This document shows positions 13,381 to 25,224 of a stretch of DNA of 64,000 bases, piece by piece (position 1 is the stretch's first letter; every line of letters begins with the position of its first letter). The notes beneath the pieces are model-generated. The model was not told the DNA's origin. It saw only the letters and a program-made list of their open reading frames with translations, and did not search any database. Source of the stretch: Alphaproteobacteria bacterium (GTDB lineage: Bacteria > Pseudomonadota > Alphaproteobacteria > Micropepsales > Micropepsaceae); assembly GCA_017308375.1 (NCBI GenBank), contig JAFKEW010000045.1:1-64000 (forward strand), given 5' to 3'. Made by a program: the position numbers and the translations under genes.

Positions 13381-14319
13381 CTAAGCTGACTTCCCCCGCT
13401 GAACCTGCGTCTTCCCGCCATTGCGAAGCAGAAAAAAGTAGGTCGTCTTCGAACGAAGATCGATTTGGGTGATGTCCCGTTCGAGAATACCCTTGTCGAC
13501 AATCAGATGTTCAAGCGTCTCCAGTTCGCGTTGCCAGCCCTTTTCGGGAAGCTGCACCACGACATTATCGTCGAGAATGAGATTCCAGCGCCTTTCACCT
13601 ACGCGCTGCATGATCCGTACACGTGCGGCAACGGCACGATGCTGACCAATCGCGGTCATTAACTCGGCGGCCTTCTCCGGCGCGCCGGCGCCGATGAAAT
13701 GCGGCAGTTCAGCAAACTGGTCGACACCTGCGGAGGTGATACGCTGCCCGGCACGCGTGATCACATAGATCTTGTCGGGCCCGCGCCAGAGGGCAAAGGG
13801 CACCTTCTCAACAAGGTGGACCGAAACGTCATCTGGAAAACGGCGACGCACTTCGGCATCAGCCACCCAATCAAGCGTCATCAGACGCGCCCGCGCGGCA
13901 TCCACGTCGACCGAAAAAATCGGCTGCCCTGGTCTGAACCCCAGCGCCGCCAACACAGTCTCGGGCGGCACGCGGGTGTTACCCGCCAGATGAAGCTGGG
14001 AGATGCCGAAGCCGGCAGCAGCCAGCACATTGTCGATACCGCGGTCGATAGCGGCCGTTGCGCGTGTCACATAGCCACCGATGAACAGGGCGGCGATAAC
14101 GGTGAGGAGGGCCAATCCGCCAGTCAGCGCCAACATCGGACGGCGAATCGCCAGCACGTTCCCAAGTAACGACCCCAGACGGGCCACAATTCCATCACGG
14201 TGCGTATCCGCACGGCGTGTGCCATGGCGGGCCACAGAGCGTGAGACAGGCGACGCCGACCGGCGCCCGACCTGGGCGCGCGAACGGTTCGCCTTTTGCG
14301 CCGCCCTTACCGGTCGCAT
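13381..14319 (-). CDS. ftsQ: Cell division protein FtsQ
   Basis: FtsQ is a bitopic septum protein that links FtsL/FtsB and the late divisome to the ring. The 312-residue product has a basic cytoplasmic N-terminus of about 60 residues and one membrane span near 63-84. A POTRA domain begins with [21 protein letters not shown], followed by the beta domain to the end. Length and order are typical. The start lies 13 bases inside ddl, so translation is coupled. Nothing unusual was seen. Confidence 0.95.
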   Translation of the reverse strand: MRPVRAAQKANRSRAQVGRRSASPVSRSVARHGTRRADTHRDGIVARLGSLLGNVLAIRRPMLALTGGLALLTVIAALFIGGYVTRATAAIDRGIDNVLAAAGFGISQLHLAGNTRVPPETVLAALGFRPGQPIFSVDVDAARARLMTLDWVADAEVRRRFPDDVSVHLVEKVPFALWRGPDKIYVITRAGQRITSAGVDQFAELPHFIGAGAPEKAAELMTAIGQHRAVAARVRIMQRVGERRWNLILDDNVVVQLPEKGWQRELETLEHLIVDKGILERDITQIDLRSKTTYFFLLRNGGKTQVQRGKSA

Positions 14320-15233
14320 GACGCGTCCTCCACCATCCAGCGCACAAGCGCACCGAAGCCCATGCCGCGATAAGCCGCCTGTTCGGGCACCAAAGAGGTG
14401 GGAGTCATTCCCGGCTGCGTATTTACTTCCAAGAGAATCAGTCTGTGATTCGGCCCCGAATCGTCATAGCGGAAATCCGCGCGGCTGACTCCCCTGCAAC
14501 CCAAAATTTCATGCGCTTTTTCCGCCAGGCGCATCGCTTTTTCGGCAATCGTGGCAGGAACCTGTGCCGGGACGACATGAACCGAGCCGCCGGAGGCGTA
14601 TTTGGCTTCGTAATCGTAGAACGCCGTCTTGGGCACGATCTCGGTTACAGCAAGGGCCTTGCCACCCATTACCGCCACTGTGAGTTCACGCCCCGGCACG
14701 TATTCCTCAATCATCATCGCGCTGGACAGTTGCCATTCGGCGGTGCCGAGCGCCTCGGGCGGGCGGTTATCACCTTTCCTGACGATGAAGACGCCGACAG
14801 ACGAGCCTTCGTTGACCGGCTTCACAACGTAAGGGGGCTCCATGAGATGGCGGGATGCGGCTTCGCGACGATCCACCACGAGTGATTTCACCACCGGCAA
14901 GCCCACCGCCTGGAACACATCCTTGGCACGCTGCTTGTGCATCGCGAGGGCTGAAGCGAGTACGCCGGAATGGGTATAGGGAAGCCGCAAAAGCTCCAGC
15001 AGGCCCTGAACACAGCCATCTTCGCCCCAGCGGCCATGGAGCGCATTGAATACGACATCGGGTTTGGCCGCGTTCAACTGGGCTGCGAGATCAGACGTGT
15101 TGGGGTCAATCAGGATTGTGGCAAACCCTTCCTCCCCCAGAGCGCGCGCGCAGTCATGCCCCGAAACGAGGCTGACTTCCCGTTCGGCCGAATGGCCGCC
15201 CAACAGAACCGCGACTTTCGAGGCTGCCGTCAT
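14307..15233 (-). CDS. ddl: D-alanine-D-alanine ligase
   Basis: Ddl joins two D-alanines with ATP to make the dipeptide that MurF adds to the peptidoglycan precursor. The 308 residues show the N-terminal [17 protein letters not shown] and the ATP-grasp region with [16 protein letters not shown]. The metal-binding end reads [21 protein letters not shown]. Length matches the DdlB type. It overlaps murB by four bases and ftsQ by thirteen, the usual place for ddlB in division clusters. Confidence 0.96.
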   Translation of the reverse strand: MTAASKVAVLLGGHSAEREVSLVSGHDCARALGEEGFATILIDPNTSDLAAQLNAAKPDVVFNALHGRWGEDGCVQGLLELLRLPYTHSGVLASALAMHKQRAKDVFQAVGLPVVKSLVVDRREAASRHLMEPPYVVKPVNEGSSVGVFIVRKGDNRPPEALGTAEWQLSSAMMIEEYVPGRELTVAVMGGKALAVTEIVPKTAFYDYEAKYASGGSVHVVPAQVPATIAEKAMRLAEKAHEILGCRGVSRADFRYDDSGPNHRLILLEVNTQPGMTPTSLVPEQAAYRGMGFGALVRWMVEDASCDR

Positions 15234-16144
15234 TCAGCCCCCTCCGGCACGCCGACGCGCCTGATTTCCCATTGCAGATCGATACCGGAGGATTGCTTGA
15301 CCCGGGCACGCACCTCTTCACCCAACCTCTCGATATCGGCGGCGCTGGCATCGCCTGTATTGATCAGAAAATTGCAGTGCTTCTCCGACATCTGGGCTCC
15401 GCCAATGCGAAGCCCACGGCAGCCTGCCTCGTCAATCAGTTGCCAGGCTTTGTGGCCCGGCGGATTCTTGAAGGTGGAGCCGCCGGTCTTGGCCCGCACG
15501 GGCTGAGAGGCCTCACGCTCCGCGACCAGGGCGTCCATTCTTGTGTGGACAGCAGCAGCATCGTCTGGCGTACCCGCAAACACGGCTTCAATGAAAATCA
15601 AGTCATCTGAAGCGCCGCTATTGCGGTAGGTGAAAGCCATGTCAGCCGGCGCCAGCGCGACAAGCCTACCTTTACGATCAAGCGCCTTTGCTTCGACAAG
15701 GATATCCTTCAACTCGCAGCCATAACATCCCGCATTCATGCGCAGCGCACCACCAATGGTGCCAGGAACGCCGCGCAGGAATTCGAGGCCCGTGAGCCCC
15801 GCATCGGCCGCCGTACGGGCAACCGCGGAGTCAAGCGCGGCCGCGCCGGCCCGTACCTGACTACCTTCAATACTGACCTTTCCGAACGCAGCCGGAAGCC
15901 GGATCACCACACCCGGGATTCCGCCATCGCGGACCAGAAGGTTGGATCCGACGCCGATAACAGTAACCGGGATATTTGCGGGCCTGGCCGCGAGGAATGC
16001 CGCGAGGTCATCCAGATCCGCAGGCCGGAACAGGATTTCCGCATTACCGCCTGCCCGTAACCACACGAGGTCCTTCAGCGGCGCGTTTTCGGCATATGTG
16101 CCGCGCACGGGGGGAAGCGTGTAACGAAGGCGGGTGGACATCAT
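15230..16144 (-). CDS. murB: UDP-N-acetylenolpyruvoylglucosamine reductase
   Basis: MurB is a FAD enzyme that reduces UDP-GlcNAc-enolpyruvate to UDP-MurNAc with NADPH. The product shows the FAD-binding start [16 protein letters not shown] and the pyrophosphate loop [14 protein letters not shown]. The catalytic segment [12 protein letters not shown] and the late motif [21 protein letters not shown] are also present. It resembles type II MurB enzymes. A longer frame begins at 16219 inside murC. The ATG at 16144 is chosen because it forms the ATGA overlap with the murC stop. A second ATG three bases later is equally possible. Confidence 0.95.
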   Translation of the reverse strand: MMSTRLRYTLPPVRGTYAENAPLKDLVWLRAGGNAEILFRPADLDDLAAFLAARPANIPVTVIGVGSNLLVRDGGIPGVVIRLPAAFGKVSIEGSQVRAGAAALDSAVARTAADAGLTGLEFLRGVPGTIGGALRMNAGCYGCELKDILVEAKALDRKGRLVALAPADMAFTYRNSGASDDLIFIEAVFAGTPDDAAAVHTRMDALVAEREASQPVRAKTGGSTFKNPPGHKAWQLIDEAGCRGLRIGGAQMSEKHCNFLINTGDASAADIERLGEEVRARVKQSSGIDLQWEIRRVGVPEGAE

Positions 16145-17586
16145 CCGCCCCCCTTCCCTGCACGGAGTGCGGATTCCAGATTTCCGGCCCAACCCGAGAT
16201 CGATCCCGCGCCCAGGCAAACAACAACGCCCCCTGGCTTGACGTGCGGAGCCACCGCAGCAGCCAGATCGGCTTCGCCGTCGATTGTCAGCACATTGCGG
16301 TGACCGTGCATGCGCACTGCCTCCGCAAAGCTATCGCGGTCAATGCCCTCAATCGGTTGCTCACCCGCCGCATAGACGGGCGCGATGATCGCGACATCCG
16401 CATCGTTGAGACAGGTGCAGAATTGCTCGAACGTATCCCGCAGCCGTGTGTAGCGATGCGGTTGAAGAACGGCGATAACGGGACCGGGGTAGGCCTGCCG
16501 TGCCGCTTTGAGTGCAGCAGCGATTTTGAATGGATTGTGACCGTAATCATCGATGATTGCGGCGCCATTCCATTCACCGACCTTGGTGAAGCGGCGCCGG
16601 ACGCCGGCAAACTTTCCCAACCCATCACGGATAGCAGAAACCCCGACACCCAATTCCCGCGCCACGACAAGGGCCGCCAGTGCATTTTGCACGTTGTGTT
16701 CGCCCGGCATGGGTAGCATGAGATTATCGATGCGTGTTTCCGTATTCTTGCGCCGATCGGCAATCACCACGTCGAAGTGAGATGCGCCTGCGGAAAATTG
16801 CACATTGATCGCACGGACATCCGCCTGAGGGCTGAAGCCATATGTAACGAGGCGGCGATCTTCGATCCGGCCGACCATTGCCTGTACTTCCGGATGATCG
16901 AGACAGACGACGGCAAAGCCATAGAACGGCACATTCTCGATAAAGCGCTGGAAGGCATCACGCATCCGCTCAAACGTGCCATAGTAATCAAGATGATCGG
17001 GATCAACGTTGGTGACGACAGCAACAGTGGCCGGCAGCCGTAGGAAGGTCCCGTCGCTCTCATCGGCCTCCACAACTACCCACTGACCTTCGCCCAACCG
17101 TGCGTTGGTACCGTAGGCATTGATAATACCGCCGTTGACGACCGTTGGATCCATACCGCCGGTATCGAGAAGGGCCGCAACCATCGTGGTTGTGGTCGTT
17201 TTTCCATTGGTGCCGGCCACGGCCACACACCATTTCAACCGCATAATCTCCGCCAGCATTTCCGCCCGGCGCACCAGTGGCAAGTGCAACAAGCGGGCAG
17301 CATCGAACTCCGGATTTCCGGGCTTTACGGCGGAAGAATAAACAACGACATGAACATTCTTCAGATTGTCCGCACTGTGACCGACGGCGACAGGAATCCC
17401 CATGGCGCGCAGCCGCTTCACATTTGCGCTATCCGCCACATCCGAACCCTGAACCTTGTAACCGAGATTGTGCATGATCTCGGCAATCCCGCTCATGCCG
17501 ATACCGCCGATGCCAATAAAATGAATGGCACCGATACCAAGCGGTACCCGGGTATGAACCGGAACGGTTGTTGAGGCGGCGCTCAT
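16141..17586 (-). CDS. murC: UDP-N-acetylmuramate-L-alanine ligase
   Basis: MurC adds the first stem residue, L-alanine, to UDP-MurNAc using ATP. The 481-residue protein has the N-terminal Rossmann part [17 protein letters not shown], the central ATPase with [13 protein letters not shown] near residue 119, and ADESDGTF and [10 protein letters not shown] around 180-205. A C-terminal ligase domain follows with [14 protein letters not shown] and QPHRYTR. Length is standard. It overlaps murG and murB by four bases on each side, indicating tight translational coupling. Confidence 0.97.
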   Translation of the reverse strand: MSAASTTVPVHTRVPLGIGAIHFIGIGGIGMSGIAEIMHNLGYKVQGSDVADSANVKRLRAMGIPVAVGHSADNLKNVHVVVYSSAVKPGNPEFDAARLLHLPLVRRAEMLAEIMRLKWCVAVAGTNGKTTTTTMVAALLDTGGMDPTVVNGGIINAYGTNARLGEGQWVVVEADESDGTFLRLPATVAVVTNVDPDHLDYYGTFERMRDAFQRFIENVPFYGFAVVCLDHPEVQAMVGRIEDRRLVTYGFSPQADVRAINVQFSAGASHFDVVIADRRKNTETRIDNLMLPMPGEHNVQNALAALVVARELGVGVSAIRDGLGKFAGVRRRFTKVGEWNGAAIIDDYGHNPFKIAAALKAARQAYPGPVIAVLQPHRYTRLRDTFEQFCTCLNDADVAIIAPVYAAGEQPIEGIDRDSFAEAVRMHGHRNVLTIDGEADLAAAVAPHVKPGGVVVCLGAGSISGWAGNLESALRAGKGGG

Positions 17587-18674
17587 ATGCGTACCTCTAT
17601 ACTTTCGACCACGTCGGCAAGACGCTTCGTCGCATCAGGTATCGCCAATGTGCGCGCGGCAGTAGCACGTTCCGCCAAACTCGCACTATCGGCGAAAATC
17701 TTCTCCAGAATCTCGGCAAGAAGGGGCGGCGCAAGATCGGATTGCGCAATATGCCATCCAGCGCCAGCCTGGACGAACAGATCGGCATTCGGCGTCTGAT
17801 GATCGTCCATCGCATAGGGAAACGGGATCAAGATGGCCGGCCGCCCAATTGCCGCGAGTTCCGACAGCGTACCGGCACCAGAACGTGAAATAACAAGGTG
17901 CGCGGAAGCCATGTGCGCAGGAAGATCAGTAAAAAACGATGCAAGCTGCGCGCGGACATTGATTGCCGCGTAGCCCGCCCGTACCTCCGACAGATCTTCC
18001 TGACGACATTGCTGAACGATCTCCATGCGATGACGGAGTGTATCCGGCAACAGCGCGATGGCCGCCGGCACGACCTCACTCAGGACGCGGGCACCCTGGC
18101 TGCCGCCAAAGACGACAAGGCGAATCGGGCCTTCCTCGCCCGGCGGCGCATAGGGCATATCGGATAGCGCGATCACTTCCGGCCGCACAGGATTGCCGGT
18201 CATGACGACCTTGGACGGATCTTTCGGCGCATGACGGACAATCGGAAAAGCCGCAGCAACGACCTTCATCCGATCCGCCACCAGCCGGTTAACCCGGCCA
18301 AGCACAGTATTCTGTTCCAGTATTGCGGTCGGCAATTCCGCGAATGAGGCCGCAAGCATGACAGGAAGGCTTGGATAACCACCAAACCCAACCACTGCCG
18401 CGGGCTTCAGCCGTGAAAGTTTGCCGTAGGCGGCCGCAACGCCGAGTGCGATTTCGACGAAAGCGAAGAACTTGCGCAGGAGCGAACGGCCGGTGAAGGT
18501 CGCGGCGGGCACGGTTTCGATAACGGCATCCGGGAATATTTTGGCGAGGTTGGCACCGCGCCGATCCGTCATGATAATGATCTGCGTTCCGCGGCGCGCA
18601 AGTTCTTCCGCCAGCGCCTGCGCCGGAAAGAGATGGCCGCCAGTGCCACCTGCGGAAAGAACAACGGTCGTCAT
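17583..18674 (-). CDS. murG: Lipid II-forming GlcNAc transferase MurG
   Basis: MurG adds GlcNAc to lipid I on the inner face of the cytoplasmic membrane to give lipid II. The 363-residue GT28 enzyme begins with the Gly-rich [18 protein letters not shown]. It has [13 protein letters not shown] near 95 and the UDP-GlcNAc side [16 protein letters not shown] near 190. The donor-binding motif [24 protein letters not shown] lies near 260-283. Length is normal. It overlaps ftsW and murC by four bases each. Confidence 0.97.
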   Translation of the reverse strand: MTTVVLSAGGTGGHLFPAQALAEELARRGTQIIIMTDRRGANLAKIFPDAVIETVPAATFTGRSLLRKFFAFVEIALGVAAAYGKLSRLKPAAVVGFGGYPSLPVMLAASFAELPTAILEQNTVLGRVNRLVADRMKVVAAAFPIVRHAPKDPSKVVMTGNPVRPEVIALSDMPYAPPGEEGPIRLVVFGGSQGARVLSEVVPAAIALLPDTLRHRMEIVQQCRQEDLSEVRAGYAAINVRAQLASFFTDLPAHMASAHLVISRSGAGTLSELAAIGRPAILIPFPYAMDDHQTPNADLFVQAGAGWHIAQSDLAPPLLAEILEKIFADSASLAERATAARTLAIPDATKRLADVVESIEVRI

Positions 18675-19840
18675 ATAGCACGAGCCTCCATCGCGAATGT
18701 GGAGGGCTGAGGTTCACGCATGGCGAGCTGCGGGCGTTGCCGCGTGACCGCAAGCGCAAAACCCATCGTGAGCGCCACCGCGAAGAGCGATGAACCGCCA
18801 TAGGAAATAAACGGCAACGTCATGCCCTTGGCCGGAAGAAGGCTGATCGCGACGCCCATATTGATGAACGCCTGCAAGGCAATGACAATGGCGAGCCCCG
18901 CCCCGGCGAGTTGCGCAAAGGGATCGCGCATGCGCGCCGACCGCAGCAAAAGCCGAACGGTAAGAACGCAGAATAACGCAGTAATTGCTGCGCACAGAAC
19001 GAACCCGAATTCCTCTCCGGCCACAGCAAAGATGAAATCGGAATGCGCATCGGGCAGCCGGTATTTGATCGTACCGGAACCCGGGCCAACGCCCAGAAAC
19101 CCGCCATGCTCAAACGCTTTTAACGCCAGGCCGACCTGATAACCCGCCTGTTCCGGATCTTCCATTTGAGCGAGATATTGTGAGACGCGATGCTGAACAT
19201 GGGGAAACAGCGTGTAGGCAAAAATGAACAAGCCGGCACCGCCGCCCGTCATGATGCCCATCCAGTAGAGCGGCAAGCCAGCGAAGAATAGCAATGCACC
19301 CCAAAGCGCAATTAGAAGACCGGTTTGACCCACATCGGGCTGGAACAGCAAAAACACAACTGGCAGCGCCACTAGACCAAGGGTGATAAACTCCTTGCGC
19401 ACCGCCATCGGCTGACGGTCAGCAAGAATGGCGGCGCCCAGGACCGCAAAACTCGGCTTCACAAACTCGGATGGCTGGAAGGTAAACCAGCCAAGATCAA
19501 TCCAGCGCTTGGCGCCAAGCACGACGTCACCGGTCAGCAATGTCAGACCACAACCGATAACAGCAAACGCAAACACGATGGCTGCAGTTAATTTGATGGC
19601 CCGCATCGATAAAACCGAACTGCTGCCAAGAATGCCGGCAGCGATCAGCGCAAACGCGATCTGTTTACCTGCATACCGGAAATCACCCGCCGTAACGGGA
19701 CCGCCGGTTGCCGCCGGACTGGCAGCGAATGCCAGTACGAGTCCAATCGCGATCAATGCCAGCATGGCGATGAACGCCACGCGATCTATCGTCCACCACC
19801 AATCGGCGAACCCCCTGCGATCAGCCCGCGACAATGCCAT
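18671..19840 (-). CDS. ftsW: Septal peptidoglycan polymerase FtsW
   Basis: FtsW is the SEDS-family glycosyltransferase that polymerises lipid II at the septum together with FtsI. The 389 residues give about ten membrane spans. SEDS landmarks include GAKRWIDLGWFTFQPSEFVKP with the catalytic-site aspartate region, and PDAHSDFIFAVAGEEFGFVL in the large periplasmic loop. The late segment LPAKGMTLPFISYGGSSL is clear. Length is normal. Its ATG shares one base with the murD stop. Confidence 0.96.
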   Translation of the reverse strand: MALSRADRRGFADWWWTIDRVAFIAMLALIAIGLVLAFAASPAATGGPVTAGDFRYAGKQIAFALIAAGILGSSSVLSMRAIKLTAAIVFAFAVIGCGLTLLTGDVVLGAKRWIDLGWFTFQPSEFVKPSFAVLGAAILADRQPMAVRKEFITLGLVALPVVFLLFQPDVGQTGLLIALWGALLFFAGLPLYWMGIMTGGGAGLFIFAYTLFPHVQHRVSQYLAQMEDPEQAGYQVGLALKAFEHGGFLGVGPGSGTIKYRLPDAHSDFIFAVAGEEFGFVLCAAITALFCVLTVRLLLRSARMRDPFAQLAGAGLAIVIALQAFINMGVAISLLPAKGMTLPFISYGGSSLFAVALTMGFALAVTRQRPQLAMREPQPSTFAMEARAI

Positions 19841-21258
19841 CAGACGGCCTCCCGCTTATGACCGGTAAGATCGGCGACGAGGGCACGAAAAACATCGCCG
19901 CGGTGCTCGAAATCCCTGAACTGATCAAAGGAAGCGCAGGCCGGCGAAAGCAGTACGACAGGTGCTGCGTCCGATGACCGTAAAGCATCATTCGCAGCAG
20001 CCTGAACTGCAACTTCAAGCGTGCCCGCGGTTTCATGCGGCACATCACCCAACGTCGCGGAAAACTCTGCTGCAGCAGTGCCAATCAGATAGGCTTTGCG
20101 AATGTGGCTGAAGAGGGGCTTAAGGCTTTCAATGCCACCCTCTTTCGGTTTGCCACCTGCAATCCAGTAGAGGGACGGAAAACAGACCAGCGCGCGCGCC
20201 GCAGCGTCCGCGTTCGTGGCCTTGGAATCGTTAATGAACCGTACACGATCAAGACGGCCGACATCTTCCATGCGATGGGACAAACCGGGGAACGACGTGA
20301 TTGCGGCCGCAATCGCACGCGTATCGCTGATGTAAGGCTTTACGGCGGTATAGGCGAGCGCCGCATTCTGCCAATTGTGCGTACCTGGCAAATGCAGTGC
20401 ATCCGCCAAATCCATCACGCGCACCGCAGCCTGCCTATGCGCATCATAGAGGATGCCATCCACCACAAACACGCCGCGGCCAAGCACCTTTTTGACCGAA
20501 ACAGGTATGGCCTCAACCCCACCATCGGAGGCGAACTGTGTATAGATTTGTGCCGAATAAGCATCATCCACGCCAATGCAAACCCGCCCGTCACGCGCAG
20601 TCTGACGCAGAAGCCGGCGCTTGACAGCGACGTACCCCTCCATCGAACCGTGCCGGTCAATATGGTCTGGCGTGATATTGGAGAGAATCGAAACGTCCGG
20701 CGTAAAGGTCGGAGAGAGGTCGATCTGATAGGACGACATTTCGATCACGAAGATAGTCTTGCCGCCTTTACGCGAAAGCGAGAGCACCGGTTGACCGATA
20801 TTGCCTCCCACTTCCGCCGCGAACCCACAGGAAGACAAGATGTGGCCTATCAACGCTGTGGTCGTCGATTTCCCATTGGTGCCCGTAACGGCGACAACGG
20901 GCGCGCGGCCGGCAGCATTTTGGTCAGGGCGGATTTCCCGGCCAAACAGCTCCACATCCCCGATAATCTCGACCTGTGCATCGCGCGCGGCGCGCACGAC
21001 ATCATGCGGGGCGGGGTGGGTCAGTGGAACGCCGGGGCTGAGAACAAGTGCTTTGATCCGTTCCCACGGCCAATTGCGGAACGACACGATAGAGGCGCCT
21101 TCATCCCGTGCCGCCGCATTGGCCGCCTCACGTTGGTCCCAGGCATAGACCTGTGCGCCGCCCGCACGCAGCGCGCGGATCGTGGCAAGACCTGACCGGG
21201 CCAGGCCGAAAACGCCCACATCGCAATTGGCAAAGCTGGTGACCGGGATCATCGTCAC
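19840..21258 (-). CDS. murD: UDP-MurNAc-L-alanine-D-glutamate ligase
   Basis: MurD adds D-glutamate, the second stem residue. The 472-residue Mur ligase has the N-terminal [14 protein letters not shown] and the ATPase motif [19 protein letters not shown] near residue 124. [27 protein letters not shown] supplies the Mg/ATP residues, and the C-terminal domain contains [17 protein letters not shown] and [10 protein letters not shown]. It starts four bases inside mraY. Length is normal and nothing unusual was seen. Confidence 0.97.
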   Translation of the reverse strand: MTMIPVTSFANCDVGVFGLARSGLATIRALRAGGAQVYAWDQREAANAAARDEGASIVSFRNWPWERIKALVLSPGVPLTHPAPHDVVRAARDAQVEIIGDVELFGREIRPDQNAAGRAPVVAVTGTNGKSTTTALIGHILSSCGFAAEVGGNIGQPVLSLSRKGGKTIFVIEMSSYQIDLSPTFTPDVSILSNITPDHIDRHGSMEGYVAVKRRLLRQTARDGRVCIGVDDAYSAQIYTQFASDGGVEAIPVSVKKVLGRGVFVVDGILYDAHRQAAVRVMDLADALHLPGTHNWQNAALAYTAVKPYISDTRAIAAAITSFPGLSHRMEDVGRLDRVRFINDSKATNADAAARALVCFPSLYWIAGGKPKEGGIESLKPLFSHIRKAYLIGTAAAEFSATLGDVPHETAGTLEVAVQAAANDALRSSDAAPVVLLSPACASFDQFRDFEHRGDVFRALVADLTGHKREAV

Positions 21259-22343
21259 CTCAGCTTCAAAGTGGAGAGGCCGACAAGCGCCAGCACAACA
21301 GCAATGATCCAGAACCGGATTACGATCGTCGGCTCATGCCAGCCAATCTGTTCATAATGATGATGTATGGGGGCCATGCGAAAGACGCGCTTGCCCGTCA
21401 GTTTGAACGAGGCGACCTGAACGATCACAGAGATGGTTTCGAAGACGAACAGACCGCCGACAATGGCAAGCACAATTTCGTGCTTCACCGCCACGGCAAC
21501 CGCCCCCAGCGCACCACCAAGAGGCAGAGAACCCGTATCACCCATGAACACCATGGCGGGCGGCGCATTGTACCAGAGAAAACCGAGCCCAGCACCGATC
21601 AATGCCGATAGGAAAACGGCCAGTTCACCCGTTCCGGCGACGTAGTGCAGCTGCAGATAGTCCGCGAATTTTATGTTGCCGACCAGATAAGCGATCAGGA
21701 CAAAGGTTCCGGCCGCGATCATCACCGGTACGATGGCAAGCCCGTCCAGCCCATCCGTGAAATTGACGGCATTACAGGCGCCGGCAATCACAAAGCCACC
21801 GATCAGGATGAACCACATGCCGAAGGGGACCAGTATCGCCTTCAGAAAAGGAATACTGAGCATGCCCGCAAGCAATGGTTCCTCCTGCAAGATCAGCAGA
21901 TAAGTCGCGACAAATCCAACCCCGAACTCGACGGCAAGGCGCAGGCGGCCGCTCAACCCCTTCGGTGAACGCTTCGAAACCTTCAGATAATCGTCGGCGA
22001 AACCGAGAAGGCCGTAACTGACAACGACGAACAGCACGATCCAGGTGTAGGCATTGAAGAGATCAGCCCATAGCAAAGTGGCGGCAATCAATGGAATCAG
22101 GATCAGCAAACCACCCATGGTTGGGGTACCCTGCTTTTCCAGAATATGACGTTGAGGGCCGTCAGCACGGATCGGCTGTCCCTTGCCTTGTTTTACCTTC
22201 AGCCAGCGGATCAGCGGCGGGCCGAGCAGGAAGCCAATCAGTAAAGCAGTAATCATGGCCCCGCCGGCACGGAATGTAATGTACCGAAAGACGTTCAACG
22301 CGGAGATGTCGGACGCAAGCGGCACGAGGAGATAGGGCAACAT
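21255..22343 (-). CDS. mraY: Phospho-MurNAc-pentapeptide transferase
   Basis: MraY moves phospho-MurNAc-pentapeptide to undecaprenyl phosphate, making lipid I in the inner membrane. The 362 residues give ten membrane spans. The catalytic aspartates are visible in [15 protein letters not shown] and [15 protein letters not shown], and the nucleotide-side loop [18 protein letters not shown] near the C-terminus is intact. Only one base separates it from the MurE-MurF fusion gene, and it overlaps murD by four. Confidence 0.97.
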   Translation of the reverse strand: MLPYLLVPLASDISALNVFRYITFRAGGAMITALLIGFLLGPPLIRWLKVKQGKGQPIRADGPQRHILEKQGTPTMGGLLILIPLIAATLLWADLFNAYTWIVLFVVVSYGLLGFADDYLKVSKRSPKGLSGRLRLAVEFGVGFVATYLLILQEEPLLAGMLSIPFLKAILVPFGMWFILIGGFVIAGACNAVNFTDGLDGLAIVPVMIAAGTFVLIAYLVGNIKFADYLQLHYVAGTGELAVFLSALIGAGLGFLWYNAPPAMVFMGDTGSLPLGGALGAVAVAVKHEIVLAIVGGLFVFETISVIVQVASFKLTGKRVFRMAPIHHHYEQIGWHEPTIVIRFWIIAVVLALVGLSTLKLR

Positions 22344-22344
22344 C

Positions 22345-25224
22345 CTAACGCTCCCCCTGCATCAACGCGTTTACGATAACATTCATGCGGCTGCCGAATG
22401 AGCCTTTGACCAGCACAACATCGCCGGAACGAAGCGCTGCAACCAATGTCTGCAGAAGGTCAGCGGAACTCTGAGCATGTGCGACGCCAAGCGCCGGAGG
22501 TAGTGCCCGCCAAAGGGCGGCCATATGCGCGCCGCAAAGAAAGGTCAAATCCACACCCGCATCGATCAGGGGGCGCGCGAGATCGGCATGATGTCGCGCT
22601 GCATCCGGCCCCATCTCCAGCATATCGCCAAGAACAGCGATGCGGCGGCCGCCTTCGCCAGGCGTGGTCGCGCCAAGCATTGCGATAGCAGCCGCCATCG
22701 ATGCGGGATTTGCATTGTAGCTCTCGTCGATCAGTTCCAGCGTCCCGTCACCGAATGCGACGGTGGTGCGCTCTCCGCGCCCTTTGAGAGCCGCAAACTC
22801 CGAAAGCGCATCGGCTGCAGCAGTCACATCCTCATTCAGTGCGGCAACACACAGCAGCGCACCAAGGGCATTCATCGCAATGTGTTTTCCAGGCGCCCCA
22901 AGTACCGCGCTGTGATGCGCACCAAGAATGTCAACGGTGATCCTGACACGGCCGCCCGCTTCTTCATATGACAACAGCCGCGCATCGGCATTCGTCTCAG
23001 TACCAAACCGCAGAAGCCGTGTTACGCCATCTTGACGCGCGCGGGCCGCCAGACGGTCGGCATAGGGGCTATCCCGTGGTATCAGCGCCGCACCGCCGTC
23101 GGCCAGACGTTCGAAAATCTCGGATTTGGCATCGGCGATCGATTCACAATTGCCGAAGAATTCAAGATGCGCCGGCGCAATTGTCGTGATCATCGCGACA
23201 TGCGGGCGAACAATATCCGTCAGGGCCCGAATCTCGCCGAAATGGTTCATCCCGACTTCAAAGATCCCGAAACGCGCCGATTGGGGCAAAGAAGCCACGC
23301 TAAGCGGCACACCCCAATGATTATTGTAGGATGCGACCGACGCATGAACCGGGCCCACCGCGCCGAACGCCAGACGAAGCAGTTCCTTGGTTGTTGTCTT
23401 CCCTGCGCTTCCGGTGACCGCCACAATCTTCGCCGCACTGCGGGTTCGGGCCGCGCGGGCAAGATCTTCCAGTGCACGTTGGGTATTGGCGGTGACCAAT
23501 AGCGGCGCGTTCTCTGCAATCCCGTCAGGCATGCGAGAGACAAGAGCCGCTGACGCGCCGTTTTCAAGCGCGCTTCTCACGAAATCATGGCCATCGCGGT
23601 TTTCACCGCACAGGGCCACGAACATGTCGCCGGGGGTCAATGTGCGGGTATCGATGGAAATTCCACGCACACCAAACGGCACAGTCGCCTCGCCCAGCGT
23701 GGCCTGAGCCGTATCCGCGGACGTCCACAGCGCACCGGACATGCCTTCGGCGATCCGCCCCCCCGTCGCAATGGCGCTTGCGACCGCTTCGTCACGATCG
23801 GAGAACGGGTGAACGGTTTTGCCGACAATCTGACCGCTCTCGTGCCCCTTCCCCGCGATGACCAGAACATCACCAGGCGCTAAGGCGGACACAGCGGTAC
23901 GGATCGCGGCAGCCCGATCGGCAATTTCCGTAGCACTGGGAGCCCCCACCAATATATTCTTGCGAATGACGGCTGCATCTTCGCCGCGCGGATTATCGTC
24001 GGTTACAATCACGCTATCGGCAAATTTGACTGCGGCAGTACCCATCAGCGGACGCTTGCCGCGGTCACGATCACCACCGCAGCCAAAAACGACGTGCAAA
24101 CGCCCCTTTATGTGAGGCCGCAGGGCCGACAGCACATTTTCAAGAGCGTCGGGGGTATGTGCATAGTCAACATAAACAGGTGCACCCGATTTTGCGTAGG
24201 CGACCTTTTCCATGCGCCCTGGTGCACCACGTAGAAGGGGCAAAGCACGCATAAAGACGTCATCAGGTACCGCGCCGAGACCAATCGCCAGAGCCGCCGC
24301 GACAAGTGCGTTATACGCTTGGAATTCCCCGGCAAGGGGCAGTTCAATAGCGTAGCTTTCGCCGCCAAAGACGACACGCAATGTTTGGCCGTCATCATGG
24401 GGAATGCAGGCGGCAAGCCGCACGTCACCGTCACGCCCTACGGTGATTGTGCGAATCTTTCGATGGCGTGCCGCCCCAACGAACGCATCACTATGCTCGG
24501 CATCGGCATTTACGACAGCGATACCATCGGCCTGCAGCACGTCAGTGAACAGCCGCAGCTTGGTTGCGAGATAGGCATCGAAGTTCTGATGATAGTCCAG
24601 ATGATCGCGGGTGATATTGGTAAAGGCAGCGGCGGCGATGCGCGCACCGTCGATACGGAACTGATCGAGGCCGTGACTGGATGCCTCGATCGCCAGATGG
24701 TCGATACCATCGGATTTCATCTCGGCAAGCAGGCGATGAACCTCGATCGGGTCCGGCGTCGTATGCTGAAGCGGAAACTCCCGGCCGGGCGCCACACCAC
24801 CGATGGTGCCAAGGCTCGCCGCCCGAAGACCAAGCACTGTCCAGATCTGGCGCAGGAACACGGTGACCGAGGTTTTGCCATTGGTGCCGGTGACGGCGGC
24901 AATGGTTTTCGGCTGAAGCCGGTAAAACTGCGCGGCCGCACGGGCAAGCCCGAGGCGCGGATTTTCATCCGCAATAAAGGGCACGCCTTGTGCTTTGGCG
25001 GCTGCGGCGGCGTCCGGCCGGCCAAGGACGGCTATCGCCCCGCGACGAACCGCATCGGCAATGAAATCCGTACCATTGCTATGGCTTCCGGGAAGCGCCG
25101 CGAACAGATAGCCGGGCTTAACCTCGCGGCTGTCGCTCGCAAGGCCCCTAAAGTGCAGCCCAGATTTCATGGCATGCCAACCCGGCTCTTCTCGTTCAAC
25201 CATCGGCCCACAATATGGTCCCAT
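22345..25224 (-). CDS. murE-murF: Fused MurE-MurF peptidoglycan ligase
   Basis: One open frame of 959 residues carries two complete Mur ligases. The MurE half (about 20-490) has [16 protein letters not shown] at 111-126, [12 protein letters not shown], and DNPR at 410-413. DNPR is the fingerprint of enzymes that add meso-diaminopimelate. The MurF half begins near residue 495 (GALWTSADT, about 23742). It has its own P-loop [34 protein letters not shown] and [12 protein letters not shown], the D-Ala-D-Ala adding enzyme. Consecutive steps on the same substrate are thus joined in one polypeptide. No stop or frameshift lies between the halves. The ATG at 25224 shares a base with the ftsI stop. A start at MKSG, 18 residues on, is possible. 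Confidence 0.95.
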   Translation of the reverse strand: MGPYCGPMVEREEPGWHAMKSGLHFRGLASDSREVKPGYLFAALPGSHSNGTDFIADAVRRGAIAVLGRPDAAAAAKAQGVPFIADENPRLGLARAAAQFYRLQPKTIAAVTGTNGKTSVTVFLRQIWTVLGLRAASLGTIGGVAPGREFPLQHTTPDPIEVHRLLAEMKSDGIDHLAIEASSHGLDQFRIDGARIAAAAFTNITRDHLDYHQNFDAYLATKLRLFTDVLQADGIAVVNADAEHSDAFVGAARHRKIRTITVGRDGDVRLAACIPHDDGQTLRVVFGGESYAIELPLAGEFQAYNALVAAALAIGLGAVPDDVFMRALPLLRGAPGRMEKVAYAKSGAPVYVDYAHTPDALENVLSALRPHIKGRLHVVFGCGGDRDRGKRPLMGTAAVKFADSVIVTDDNPRGEDAAVIRKNILVGAPSATEIADRAAAIRTAVSALAPGDVLVIAGKGHESGQIVGKTVHPFSDRDEAVASAIATGGRIAEGMSGALWTSADTAQATLGEATVPFGVRGISIDTRTLTPGDMFVALCGENRDGHDFVRSALENGASAALVSRMPDGIAENAPLLVTANTQRALEDLARAARTRSAAKIVAVTGSAGKTTTKELLRLAFGAVGPVHASVASYNNHWGVPLSVASLPQSARFGIFEVGMNHFGEIRALTDIVRPHVAMITTIAPAHLEFFGNCESIADAKSEIFERLADGGAALIPRDSPYADRLAARARQDGVTRLLRFGTETNADARLLSYEEAGGRVRITVDILGAHHSAVLGAPGKHIAMNALGALLCVAALNEDVTAAADALSEFAALKGRGERTTVAFGDGTLELIDESYNANPASMAAAIAMLGATTPGEGGRRIAVLGDMLEMGPDAARHHADLARPLIDAGVDLTFLCGAHMAALWRALPPALGVAHAQSSADLLQTLVAALRSGDVVLVKGSFGSRMNVIVNALMQGER

